Positions 33,811-42,554 of a stretch of 43,755 nucleotides of DNA are shown piece by piece. The position numbers and the translations under genes are program-made. Position 1 is the stretch's first letter; each line of letters opens with the position of its first letter. Origin of the DNA: Verrucomicrobiota bacterium (GTDB lineage: Bacteria; Verrucomicrobiota; Kiritimatiellia; SS1-B-03-39; UBA6053); assembly GCA_020831635.1 (NCBI GenBank), contig JAFIGC010000033.1, positions 1 to 43,755 of the forward strand, written 5' to 3'. The notes beneath the pieces were generated by a model that saw only the letters and a program-made list of their open reading frames with translations, did no database searches and was not told the DNA's origin.

Positions 33811-33903
33811 TTCCGACCGTCGGAAGGAATTTTTTCGAGTGTTCCGAGCCTCGGAAGAAGTTTTTTCTGGTGTTCCGAGCGTCGGAAAACTCGGTTTTGG
33901 CAC
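33811..33903. repeat. 31 bp tandem repeat with dyad core, three units
   Basis: Units start at 33811, 33842 and 33873, each opening with TTCCGAnnnTCGGAA. The first two dyads are followed by AGGAATTTTTTC and AGAAGTTTTTTC, like short terminator hairpins. It is the same repeat type, phase and unit number as at 304-396. Confidence 0.8.
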
Positions 33904-33929
33904 GATTTTGCCAAAAATCGACAGAATAT

Positions 33930-33958
33930 TTGACATCCGCCGTTCCTATGGCAAAGGC
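33930..33958 (+). promoter_or_regulatory. Candidate promoter of zwf
   Basis: TTGACA (33930-33935) is a perfect -35; 17 bases later the sequence is AAAGGC, a poor -10. The start codon would lie only about 7 bases downstream, so a leaderless mRNA is possible. Confidence 0.25.
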
Positions 33959-33964
33959 AAGCGC

Positions 33965-35536
33965 ATGAGTCGCGTTATCAATATCCATCACGAACCCGAC
34001 ACGGGATCCCGCTTGCCCGAGATCCGGGTCGAACATCCGCTCACCCTTGTCATTTTTGGCGGCACCGGGGATTTGACCCGTCGCAAACTTCTGCCGGCGC
34101 TGTATGCCTTGGCCACGGAGAAGCGGATGCCGGAAGCCTACCGCATCGTGGGGTGCGGACGGCGGGACTACACTTCTGAAAGCTATCGCGATGAAATGCT
34201 GGAGGAAATCAAGCGGTTCCGTCGGGTCGAGGGGTCCGACGCGGATCTCAAGGCGTTTGTGGAGCGCATCGATTATTTCAAGGGCGAGTTGGACGATTCC
34301 GAGGCTTATGACAAGCTGAACAAAACCCTGTCCGACAAAAAAGCCTATCCGACCAACCGGTTGTTTTATCTCAGCACTTCTCCCGAGTTTTTCGGGCCCG
34401 TGATCGGGCACTTGAAAAAATCCAAGCTCATTTATTCGGCCTCGGACCCTGACAAATGGAGCCGGGTGGTGATTGAAAAACCTTTCGGACGCGATTTGGA
34501 AAGCGCCCTGGCGTTGAACCGCGAGGTCTTGCGTCTGCTGAACGAATCCCAAGTGTATCGCATCGACCATTATCTCGGCAAGGAAACCGTGCAGAACATA
34601 TTGTCGTTTCGCTTTGCCAACACCATTTTCGAACCGTTGTTCAACAACCGTTTCGTGGACCACATTCAGGTGACCGCCAGCGAAACCGTGGGCATGGAAT
34701 CGGGGCGGGGGGCTTATTTTGATCAGGCCGGCTCGCTGCGCGATATGATGCAGAACCATTTGACCCAATTGCTGTGTCTGGTGACCATGGAGCCGCCCAG
34801 CGGTTTGGCTTCGGACGCGGTTCGCAACGAAAAAGTCAAGGTCCTGCAAAGCATCCGGGTGCCCAAGTTGGACGATGTGGCCAAAAACATGGTGCGGGCC
34901 CAGTATGCGGCGGGTCAGGTGAATGGCAAACGCGTTTCCGCTTATGTGGACGAGGAGCGCGTCCCCGGCGATTCGCGGACCGAAACCTATGTGGCGGCCA
35001 AATTTTTCATCGACAACTGGCGTTGGTCCGGCGTTCCGGTGTTGTTGCGGACCGGCAAGCGCATGGCCAAAAAGCAAACCAGCATTACCGTACAATTCAA
35101 AAAACCGCCCATGCGTCTGTTTCGGACCGTGGCCTGTTCGGATGATATTTGCGATTTGACCGAAACCCAGCCGAACGTCCTGACCTTCCGTATTCAACCC
35201 GACGAAGGCATTTCCCTGCATTTCGCCACCAAACGTCCCTCCATGCATATGGTGGTGGAGGATTCCGAATTGAATTTCGGGTATGCGGACAACTATCGGG
35301 GAACGCTGCCCGAGGCCTATGAACGCTTGCTCATGGACGTGATGCGCGGGGACGCCACTCTGTTCACCCGTTCGGACGAAGTGGACGCGGCCTGGCAAAT
35401 CATGGACCCGATCCTCAGAGGATGGAAAGAACGGGACGTCTCCATTCCCTTGCATTTTTACGCCCCCGGCTCTTGGGGACCACTGGCCGCCGACCAGCTC
35501 TTCCAAAACGAAACCGGCCACTGGCGCAACGAGTAA
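33965..35536 (+). CDS. zwf: Glucose-6-phosphate 1-dehydrogenase
   Basis: The 523-residue enzyme oxidises glucose 6-phosphate with NADP+ to 6-phosphogluconolactone, the entry to the oxidative pentose phosphate pathway. NADP-binding GGTGDLTRRK is at 32-41, and the active-site motif RIDHYLGKE at 199-207. The rest (EKPFGRDLES, LRDMMQNHLTQLL) fits the family. The start at 33965 is chosen because the conserved part begins there; the reading frame stays open upstream through repeats and would add 101 non-conserved residues. gnd and pgl are not in the window. Confidence 0.95.
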   Translation: MSRVINIHHEPDTGSRLPEIRVEHPLTLVIFGGTGDLTRRKLLPALYALATEKRMPEAYRIVGCGRRDYTSESYRDEMLEEIKRFRRVEGSDADLKAFVERIDYFKGELDDSEAYDKLNKTLSDKKAYPTNRLFYLSTSPEFFGPVIGHLKKSKLIYSASDPDKWSRVVIEKPFGRDLESALALNREVLRLLNESQVYRIDHYLGKETVQNILSFRFANTIFEPLFNNRFVDHIQVTASETVGMESGRGAYFDQAGSLRDMMQNHLTQLLCLVTMEPPSGLASDAVRNEKVKVLQSIRVPKLDDVAKNMVRAQYAAGQVNGKRVSAYVDEERVPGDSRTETYVAAKFFIDNWRWSGVPVLLRTGKRMAKKQTSITVQFKKPPMRLFRTVACSDDICDLTETQPNVLTFRIQPDEGISLHFATKRPSMHMVVEDSELNFGYADNYRGTLPEAYERLLMDVMRGDATLFTRSDEVDAAWQIMDPILRGWKERDVSIPLHFYAPGSWGPLAADQLFQNETGHWRNE

Positions 35537-35574
35537 CTAAATTTGGCCGTTCATTGGCTGATGTTTCACATGTT

Positions 35575-35736
35575 CCTGAAGCCGTGAGATCTTTGCTTTG
35601 AATCCGCACAATCTCATGGGCTACAAGGGATTCTCGGGAATACTCGACAGACCGCAAGGGTATGCCTCGATTCCCGACAATTCCTTTCGCTCCATGATCT
35701 TGCACGCCTTCTTTGCAAATATCTCACGGATTCAGG
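35575..35736. repeat. 162 bp gapless imperfect palindrome
   Basis: The arms 35575-35640 and 35671-35736 pair without any gap around the centre near 35655; I count 48 matches in 66 positions, including CCTGAA, CCGTGAGAT, TTTGC and TCGGGAAT. It fills the gap between the convergent ends of zwf and the beta-barrel gene. No gene of its own is seen. It may be a decayed MITE. Confidence 0.75.
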
Positions 35737-35777
35737 ATGTTTGGAAAAACCCGGTTCGATCAATCATGAAGGTGTGT

Positions 35778-36695
35778 TTAAAAACTTACCCCTAGACCCG
35801 CCGTAACACCGAACGCTTTCGCTTCCCAGTCATAATCTCCCGTAATGGGTCCAAACAGGGTACTTGACGTTTGGGTGCCATCCGCATCCCAGTACCGCAT
35901 GTAGCATTTGATAAAATACCCAACCCCGTTTTTACCGACGTGCGTAAATCCAAAATGAATGTTTAGCCCGCTTCCATCCAGACTCAACGTGCTGTATGAA
36001 CCGCCGCCAAATGAATCGGAGCCGCTGATTTCCCGATCAGCGATCATGGCCACAAAAACTTCACCCCCCGCGTAAAAAACGGTTTGGGGCGTTATCGCAA
36101 TATCGATATCGATGCCAACGGTCGGTCCGAGCCAGAGATAATTATAATCCGCTGACACGCTTGCGCGTGTAAATCCGTCCGCACCCGTAAACCCGGAGCG
36201 TTCAAGTTTAAAGCTGTTGAAATCCATCTTGCCCCCCACCACGGGTCGGATTCGAAATGAATCACCGAGATTGAGATTGTATCCAAGTTTGAACACCGAG
36301 CCGATTAAGAGTCCAGAATCATAATCCAAATCCTCATTTTGGGAAACCCTCCTCGATCGGGTTCCCGTGGTATCCCGCACAACTGAACTCCCGCGGTATT
36401 CGGCTTTCGCATTCCCGGAAAACCCAAAATCAGCACCGACTTTGAAAAACCAAGGTTCACCATTGGACACATAATGCAGCGTGGTGACCAGAAAAGTGGC
36501 CGTATCCGTTTGGGTAATATTATTCATGGTTCCGGAACCTTGTTCAAAGCTGGTGATCACATGTTCCGTCTTTTGTAGTCCGACTCCAAATGAGAGCCCT
36601 TTGATATGAGGGTATTCGTTCTGAGGGTGCTGCCCATAAGCCATATGAATGAAAATCCAGCTAACGAACAACGAAATGCTTATGACTTTTTGCAT
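35778..36695 (-). CDS. Predicted outer-membrane beta-barrel protein
   Basis: I do not recognise the family. The 305-residue protein has a signal peptide (about 1-21, MQKVISISLFVSWIFIHMAYGQ), then alternating aromatic and polar strands (SFRIRPVVGGKM, YNYLWLGPTVGIDIDI, AKAFGVTAGLGVSF) and a C-terminal phenylalanine, the usual signature of outer-membrane barrels. AAAGGAG precedes the ATG by 9 bases. The gene looks AT-richer than its neighbours, which suggests transfer or relaxed selection. It is convergent with zwf. Confidence 0.7.
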   Translation of the reverse strand: MQKVISISLFVSWIFIHMAYGQHPQNEYPHIKGLSFGVGLQKTEHVITSFEQGSGTMNNITQTDTATFLVTTLHYVSNGEPWFFKVGADFGFSGNAKAEYRGSSVVRDTTGTRSRRVSQNEDLDYDSGLLIGSVFKLGYNLNLGDSFRIRPVVGGKMDFNSFKLERSGFTGADGFTRASVSADYNYLWLGPTVGIDIDIAITPQTVFYAGGEVFVAMIADREISGSDSFGGGSYSTLSLDGSGLNIHFGFTHVGKNGVGYFIKCYMRYWDADGTQTSSTLFGPITGDYDWEAKAFGVTAGLGVSF

Positions 36696-36957
36696 GTTTC
36701 CTACTCCTTTTCACGTAATGGCATTCTGTTCAGAAACCAGTACATATGATATATGATTGCAATAGATTCCAATCATTAGGCCATATCAGAGACATTGATC
36801 ACACTGTAAGTGCCAGTACCTATGATTAAAATCGACGAACGGGATTGGTTTCCCTTATATCTCTTAATTAACATTATAGGTTGTGCATGAAAAAAATGGC
36901 AAGAAGTTTTTATGATTTTTTGATAAAATGAACCAAAGGTGTATGCTCCCCCAAACC
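36696..36957. other. AT-rich intergenic region
   Basis: This 262-base, visibly AT-rich stretch separates the barrel gene from the DUF2723 gene. A 70-codon open frame overlapping the DUF2723 gene end is not called. I see no clear terminator or RNA. Confidence 0.4.
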
Positions 36958-39900
36958 CTACCTCAGGAGTTGTTGGAACTGCTGCCATCTGGAGATGTCG
37001 GTGAAGCGGGGATCTTCGCGAAGTCGGTTTTGGGTGGCGAAGCGGTCTCGGCGCAGGGCCTCGAGTAGGTAGTCGAAGGTTTGCTGGAAGTCCTCGTCGG
37101 ATAGCGCCATGGCCGCGAGGTCGAGGACGGGTCTGATTTCCTCGGGTTGGCTGCGGGCCCAGGCGATGAGGGCCCGTTGGTAATAATCGCGGTTTTGAAA
37201 TTCCCGCATGAGGGCGGCGATGACGGGATAAAAGGCGGGATCGAGGCCTTCGATGCCGAGAAGGAGGTTCACGGCATCTTCCATGGGTTGGATTAAATCC
37301 AGTTCACCGTATAGATGGACCAGATCTAGGGTGAGGTTGGCTCCGGGCCGCTCGTCCCAGGCTTCTTCGGTGGCCTTCAGGCGTTCGTGGACGGTTCGCA
37401 GTTGCGCGAGGCGTCTGGAATAATGCCGCAACCACGACGATGTGGGGTCAAAAGCCGCGTAGCGGGTCACGACGGCGGCGGCTTCGTCGAAGCGCAGTTG
37501 GCCCTCGTACATGCGGGCGAGTCGGTCGGAAACTTCGGGACTGCGGGGGAAAAGCCGTTCCGCTTGCAGGTATGCGGCCTCCGCTTCCGGATACCAGCCT
37601 TGTTCCGCGTAAACCCCGGCGATATTGCCGCGGAGTTTGGAGAAAATTTTACGGGCCATGAGATCGCGGTGAAAGCTTTGGCGGCGTTCGGAGACGGGCA
37701 AGTGGGTTTCCAAGAGGGTCTCCTTGTACCAGGTCCAGAATTCGCGGTCGCGTTGCATGTCCTCGTTGGTGAGTCGCACGGGTTCGCTTTCCAGCTTGAG
37801 TACGAGACCGTGGGGACGGAGGCGGGGCATCATCCAGGGAATGGGGTAGGATTCCTCGACGTAGACGGCGTGGTCATGCTGATTGCGCTCGGCGATTTTG
37901 CGGGCGAGGTGGAAGTTGATGAAGTTGACCTGATCCACGCCGCGGACGGCGAGGTTGTCCCCGCTTTCCATGAGGGCGGCGAAGTCCACGGGGTTCCAGA
38001 TGCGCAAGTGGTGGGCGTAGGCGCGGAAGGCGAGGCTGCTGTCGAGGGCGGAGGGTATGAAGATGTCGTCGCCATACAAATCCCGCATGGAATCCAGATA
38101 GGTGGAATCGGCGAGAGCGTTTTGGGTGAGCAAAAACACATCGGGCCGCATGTGGGCGCTGAAAAGCATGTAGGTGGGCACGAAGCGTCCGGGGTCGGTG
38201 CCGCCGAAGAGGATGGCCTTTTGCGCCAGTTCGGGCGGGTAATCGAGATCGGGGGGGAGCCGATGGAGTCCGCGCAGGGCGGCGGTCTGTTCTTCGCGGG
38301 AGAGGGCGCGAAAGGCGCCGAGCATGGCGTATTCTTCGACCTGTCTGCGGTGGGTGTCGGTGAGGTCGGGGAGTTGGTCGAGCACGCCTCGACGAAAGTC
38401 CCGACGGGACAGGGGTTTCTCCTCGGAAAGGGTCAGGGCGAGGTCGAGGGTTTCGTCGGGGAGGTTTCGCGCCCGGAGTTGGGTGATCGCCCAAGGGGTG
38501 AGTCGGGCCTTGGGGTCGTCGTGGAGGTACAATTCATCGAGGAGAATGCCGTTCATGCCCCGGAGGATGTGGTTGCCGAAACGCCAGCCGAAATCGTGTC
38601 CGCGTTGTTTGGAACTGCCGACAAATTCCAAGTGTCGGGGGTCGCGGGCGTCTTTGTGGATCGGGAAAACCAAGAACAGCAGGGCCAGGGAAATGCCGCC
38701 CACCCGCAGGGTCATGGTTTTGGGGAGGATCGCGTAAACCCACAAAATCAGAAAAAAGCCGCCCATGGCCATCCAGAGGGCGTAAAAGACGTGGGCCTGC
38801 ACGTATTGCACCCGTTTGACGAAGAGGTCGTTGTGGTTGAGTTCGGGCCATTGAATGATGAGGAACACCACGGTGAGGAAAAACATGGCGATGAGGGTGC
38901 ATTGGAACCAGGCGCGGCTCCGGGCATCCAACCGGTGGAAACACAAGAGCGGCAAAAGGCCCAGGAGGGCGAGGGGGATGTTGCGTTCCGGGGGCGGCGG
39001 TTCCCGTCCTTCGGGATCGGGGGGATGTCGCGGAAATTGCCAACTGAACTGACTGGCGATGGAGGTCTTCCAGGCGGGATCGTGGAAATAGGCGCCCAAT
39101 TGTCGGATGAAAAGGGTGCGCCGGCGATGTTGATCGAGCAATTCGCGTTCGTTGCCCGCTTCGAGCATGTCCACGGTGGGTTTCATGGACATGCGGTGGC
39201 CGATTTCGCGAAAATTGTCAGCCACCTCGAACCGTGCGTATTGTCCGCGGGTGACGGCCCGGAGGAATCCCTGGGTCGTGCGCGCGTAGCCCCAGTTCAT
39301 GGGGGGATTTTGTTCGGAGGCGATGGGCATGAACAGATGGAAGCCGAGGCCGAATCCCCCCAAAAACAGGATCATGAGCATTTTCCGCAAGCCGGGCAGG
39401 GTTTTTCCGGGAGAGAAAATGACGACCAGCGAAAAGACCAGCGCCAAGGCGGAATATCGTAAAAAGAAATTCATGGCCTCGGGATCATCGATTCGCGCGT
39501 ACTGCCGGGCTTTGTAGGTCAAGAACAGGCAGATGAACAAGCCGCCGAGGAAGAGCCCGGCTTTGAGAATGGTTTTTCGTCCCGAGGCGGCCACGCCGGC
39601 AATGAGAAAGAAGACCAGAAACAGCAGGGCTTGGTGATTGGTGAGGCCCAGGGCGAACAAAAAGGCAATAAGGTAAAGGGTGCGGTCGTAAGGGCGGTGA
39701 ATGTAGTCAAAGACCAGCAGCATGATCAGGGCGATGAAAAACGCGTTGAGGCTGTAGACTTCGATCATGACGGATTGCGACCACATCAAGGGCGTGAAGG
39801 CTAGCAGCAGTCCTCCGCCCATGGCGCAAAGCACATCCAGCCCGGCGGCGCGCACGGCCCGGGCCAGTCCTTCCTTTCTGGCGGTCAGGGCCAGGAGGGT

Positions 39901-40644
39901 GTCGCCCAGTGCGCACAATCCCATGGCCGCGAGGGTGAAGACCAATGCCAGGGGCAGAACCAGAACCGGGGAGGGGACGGTGACATGCGACCAGGCGAAA
40001 AAATACGCGGTGCCGGACACGCATGCGCCCATGAAGATGGGTCCGAAATTTTCAGGCGCGGGAAGGAAACGGAAGCGCCAAGGAGCCAGTTTTTCGGTTG
40101 GCGGCAGGCACCGCAACAGGGTGATGAGCGCAAACCCGGGAAGAAGCCATTGAAGCAGGTTGGTTCCGATGTCCGGGGTGGCGTGGACCAGCAGGGCCAG
40201 CAAAAGGCCGGTGCCCAAACCGATGCCCCAGGCGGGGGCAAAGATGCTCAATCGGCTGCGTCCGGGCGCGAGCCCTTCGGAAATCATGCGCAGGGATTTG
40301 CACAGCAACATGGCCAGAAGACCGCACGCCAAGGCCCCGAAAAAGGCGCTGCAAAAGGCTACGCCCCAGGCGGGATTGGGGTGACCCCGAAAGTGGACGG
40401 CGTGGAAGATCCATTGGAAAAACCAGGCGAAAAAGGTCCAAAGCGGATAACCCGGCGGATGCGGTACGCCCATCCAGTCCGCCGCAACCGCGAATTCCCC
40501 GGCGTCCTCCAGGGTGACTGAAGGGGGCAGGCTCCAGACATAGACGCCGAGAACCGCGACAAAGGTCAGCGCAAAGGCCACGAAATCGCGGCGTGCCCAA
40601 AAAGCGCGGGGCGGGGGCGTGGAGAGCGGACCCGATGCGGTCAT
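36958..40644 (-). CDS. DUF2723 membrane protein, probable glycosyltransferase, with TPRs
   Basis: The 1228-residue protein has the DUF2723 N-terminus: a first helix, then PPSVTLEDAGEFAVAADWMGVPHPPGYPLW at residues 40-69, where E46, D47 and E50 are the likely catalytic or metal-binding acids of this GT-C-like family. Some dozen membrane segments follow to about residue 670. The C-terminal part has TPR-like helices (LRGNIAGVYAEQGWYPEAEAAYLQAERLFPRSPEVSDRLARMYEG, about 1025-1070). The family is considered to transfer polyprenyl-phosphate-linked sugars; acceptor and sugar are unknown. It is last in a four-gene operon, 10 bases behind a small membrane-protein gene. Confidence 0.8.
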   Translation of the reverse strand: MTASGPLSTPPPRAFWARRDFVAFALTFVAVLGVYVWSLPPSVTLEDAGEFAVAADWMGVPHPPGYPLWTFFAWFFQWIFHAVHFRGHPNPAWGVAFCSAFFGALACGLLAMLLCKSLRMISEGLAPGRSRLSIFAPAWGIGLGTGLLLALLVHATPDIGTNLLQWLLPGFALITLLRCLPPTEKLAPWRFRFLPAPENFGPIFMGACVSGTAYFFAWSHVTVPSPVLVLPLALVFTLAAMGLCALGDTLLALTARKEGLARAVRAAGLDVLCAMGGGLLLAFTPLMWSQSVMIEVYSLNAFFIALIMLLVFDYIHRPYDRTLYLIAFLFALGLTNHQALLFLVFFLIAGVAASGRKTILKAGLFLGGLFICLFLTYKARQYARIDDPEAMNFFLRYSALALVFSLVVIFSPGKTLPGLRKMLMILFLGGFGLGFHLFMPIASEQNPPMNWGYARTTQGFLRAVTRGQYARFEVADNFREIGHRMSMKPTVDMLEAGNERELLDQHRRRTLFIRQLGAYFHDPAWKTSIASQFSWQFPRHPPDPEGREPPPPERNIPLALLGLLPLLCFHRLDARSRAWFQCTLIAMFFLTVVFLIIQWPELNHNDLFVKRVQYVQAHVFYALWMAMGGFFLILWVYAILPKTMTLRVGGISLALLFLVFPIHKDARDPRHLEFVGSSKQRGHDFGWRFGNHILRGMNGILLDELYLHDDPKARLTPWAITQLRARNLPDETLDLALTLSEEKPLSRRDFRRGVLDQLPDLTDTHRRQVEEYAMLGAFRALSREEQTAALRGLHRLPPDLDYPPELAQKAILFGGTDPGRFVPTYMLFSAHMRPDVFLLTQNALADSTYLDSMRDLYGDDIFIPSALDSSLAFRAYAHHLRIWNPVDFAALMESGDNLAVRGVDQVNFINFHLARKIAERNQHDHAVYVEESYPIPWMMPRLRPHGLVLKLESEPVRLTNEDMQRDREFWTWYKETLLETHLPVSERRQSFHRDLMARKIFSKLRGNIAGVYAEQGWYPEAEAAYLQAERLFPRSPEVSDRLARMYEGQLRFDEAAAVVTRYAAFDPTSSWLRHYSRRLAQLRTVHERLKATEEAWDERPGANLTLDLVHLYGELDLIQPMEDAVNLLLGIEGLDPAFYPVIAALMREFQNRDYYQRALIAWARSQPEEIRPVLDLAAMALSDEDFQQTFDYLLEALRRDRFATQNRLREDPRFTDISRWQQFQQLLR

Positions 40645-40654
40645 GGGGTTGACT

Positions 40655-40885
40655 TCAACGACGTTCGTTCAGCCGACGAATGGCGAAGATGGCGCGAACG
40701 AAGGTGATGCAGCCGAAGATCATGATGAAACCGTAACCGATGACATGTCCGCGGCTCATTTCAGGTCCGCCTTCCGAGGGGGCGCGGAGGCCGTTGAGGC
40801 GGTTCATGGCGAAGACGGCGAGAATCACCGAGAGTACGGAGATGACCATGAGGAGTTGCTTGCGTTTTTTGGAGTCGAGGTTCAT
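40655..40885 (-). CDS. Small two-helix membrane protein, unknown
   Basis: This 76-residue protein has two hydrophobic segments (about 11-27 and 46-66) and basic ends, so it should lie in the inner membrane. I do not recognise the family. The gene lies in a tight operon between the divergent PAP2 and DUF2723 genes (9 and 10 bases apart), and GGACCCTCC-type sequence precedes the start. A role as a membrane partner of the DUF2723 protein is possible but unproven. Confidence 0.65.
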   Translation of the reverse strand: MNLDSKKRKQLLMVISVLSVILAVFAMNRLNGLRAPSEGGPEMSRGHVIGYGFIMIFGCITFVRAIFAIRRLNERR

Positions 40886-40894
40886 GGAGGGTCC

Positions 40895-41329
40895 TTAGTA
40901 GAGAGGCAACAGAAAACCGGTGAGAATGCCCACGGCCATGCCGGCGAAGACTTCCAGGCGGGTATGGCCGAGGAGTTCGGCCAGCTTTTGTTGGGAAAGA
41001 TGATGTTGGTGCAGAAGTTCGTCCACGATTTGGTTGAGAATCTTGGCCTGCTCGCCGGCGGCGCGGCGTACGCTTTGGGCGTCGAACATGACAATGACCG
41101 CAAAGAGGACGGCCACGCCAAAGACCGGGGAGGCGATGTTGGTGCTGCGGCCCACGCTGGTGGCCAGGGCGCAGACGCTGGCGGAATGCGCGGAGGGCAT
41201 GCCGCCGGTGCTCACGAAATAGGTGAAGTCCAGTTTGCGGTGTTTCACCCATTCGGTACAGAATTTGATGAATTGGGCGATGAGCCAGGCCAGAAGCGCG
41301 GCCATGATGGCGTGATTGCGGTGAATCAT
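40895..41329 (-). CDS. Divergent PAP2 family membrane protein
   Basis: The 144-residue protein is of the divergent PAP2 type (YuiD-like). The family pattern includes GGMPSAHSAS near residues 42-51 and FDAQSVRRAAGEQAK near 82-96, with four hydrophobic segments. PAP2 relatives remove phosphates from lipids such as undecaprenyl pyrophosphate; activity in this branch is not established. The start follows the PfkB stop codon directly (TAAATG). Confidence 0.85.
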   Translation of the reverse strand: MIHRNHAIMAALLAWLIAQFIKFCTEWVKHRKLDFTYFVSTGGMPSAHSASVCALATSVGRSTNIASPVFGVAVLFAVIVMFDAQSVRRAAGEQAKILNQIVDELLHQHHLSQQKLAELLGHTRLEVFAGMAVGILTGFLLPLY

Positions 41330-42409
41330 TTAGCGTTTCACCCGGGCATTGCCCTTCCAAATGCTCCAAACCTGTTCTTCGTCGGCGGGCTGGCCGTAAT
41401 CGGTCAGCAGGGTGGCGGCGAGGGCGCCGCTGGCCCAGCCGAACTGAATCCATTTTTCCGGTTCCCAGCCCCGGAGAATGCCGTACAACATGCCGCCGAC
41501 AAAGCCGTCGCCGCCGCCAATGCGGTCCTGCACGTAGATTTCGCGGGGTTCGACCACATGCCAGTCGTTGCCCACGGCCATGATGCCGCCCCAAAGGTGG
41601 GTGCCCACGCTCACGACTTCGCGGAGGGTGGTGGCGAACACGCGGGTGTTGGGGTAGGTGGACTGCGCGTTGCGGATCATGCCTTTGAAACTGTCGATTT
41701 TTTGGGCCAGCCCTTCGCCGCCCGCTTCCGGACCTTCGACGCCGAGGCAGAGTTGGAAATCCTCCTCGTTGCCGATGAGAATATCGGTCACGCCCGCGAT
41801 TTCGTGAAAAATGCCGCGCAATTCCTCGTCGCGTCCTTTCCAGAACGAAGCCCGGTGATTCAGGTCGAAAGAAATCAGGGTGCCGTGTTTTTTGGCGGCC
41901 CGGGCGATTTCGAGGCAGAACTGTCCGGTTTCAGGGGACAGGGCGGCGATGAGGCCGGAGAGGTGTACGATTTGCACGCCTTCTTCGCCGAAAATGCGCT
42001 CCAAATCAAAATCCGAAGCTTTGAGGGTGCGACCGACTTCCCCGGCGCGGTCGTTGTGGACCCGGGGACCGCGGGAGCCGCTGCCGGAGTCGGCCAAATT
42101 GAACTGATGCCGATAGCCCCAGGGATCGCCCTGGGGAACGGACGGGCCTTCCACGGTGATGTGGCGGGAGGCGAGGTTGTCGAGAATCAAGCGTGAAATG
42201 GGGCTGCCTTCGACGAATTTGCTGAGGACCTTGACGGGAAGGCCGAGATAGGAGGACACGCTGACCACGTTGGTTTCGGCGCTGGTCACCTGCATTTGCA
42301 GGGTGGTGGCGGTATGGAAGGGCTGTCCGTCCGGCGGGGTGAGGCGCACGCCCATGCTGGTGGCAGTGCTCAGGGCGAATTTTGCATCTTTGCGTAGGGA
42401 TAAGGTCAT
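41330..42409 (-). CDS. PfkB family sugar kinase
   Basis: The 359-residue enzyme is a ribokinase-fold (PfkB) kinase, similar to 2-keto-3-deoxygluconate kinases. The substrate-binding N-terminal region (ATSMGVRLTPPDG) and the ATP/catalytic motif GGGDGFVGGML near residue 300, where D is the expected catalytic base, are intact; SFDLNHRASFW is also typical of KDG-kinase-like members. The ATG at 42409 gives the usual start; a TTG at 42448 would add 13 residues. It is first in a tight operon with the divergent PAP2, small membrane and DUF2723 genes. The substrate is unproven. Confidence 0.8.
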   Translation of the reverse strand: MTLSLRKDAKFALSTATSMGVRLTPPDGQPFHTATTLQMQVTSAETNVVSVSSYLGLPVKVLSKFVEGSPISRLILDNLASRHITVEGPSVPQGDPWGYRHQFNLADSGSGSRGPRVHNDRAGEVGRTLKASDFDLERIFGEEGVQIVHLSGLIAALSPETGQFCLEIARAAKKHGTLISFDLNHRASFWKGRDEELRGIFHEIAGVTDILIGNEEDFQLCLGVEGPEAGGEGLAQKIDSFKGMIRNAQSTYPNTRVFATTLREVVSVGTHLWGGIMAVGNDWHVVEPREIYVQDRIGGGDGFVGGMLYGILRGWEPEKWIQFGWASGALAATLLTDYGQPADEEQVWSIWKGNARVKR

Positions 42410-42554
42410 AAGAGAAAAATGGGGTTGAAATTGGAATTCGATACTCAAGGTCTATGTGCAATTTTGAGACGAATTCCAAGATCAAAGCGGGAAAATCCGA
42501 CGGCAGCGGTGTGAACCATCGCAAACGGTATCGCGGCCCCCGTGGAGGATCCGT

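Larger units (their letters stand above)
33540..33964. other. Repeat-rich region between clpB and zwf
   Basis: This region contains, in order, a 14 bp stem palindrome (33580-33626), a 10-unit hexamer array (33705-33764), a three-unit 31 bp array (33811-33903) and a -35-like TTGACA (33930-33935). A reading frame upstream of zwf runs through the hexamer array and would encode a proline/asparagine repeat; I do not regard it as coding. Confidence 0.7.

Noticed and set aside
33662-33964. N-terminal extension of zwf through the hexamer array
   Set aside because: The extra 101 residues are a proline/asparagine repeat and unrelated sequence; the conserved enzyme begins at 33965, with a -35-like box in between.
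36776-36988. 70-codon minus-strand open frame
   Set aside because: It overlaps the end of the DUF2723 gene, has no ribosome site, and the translation shows no family pattern.
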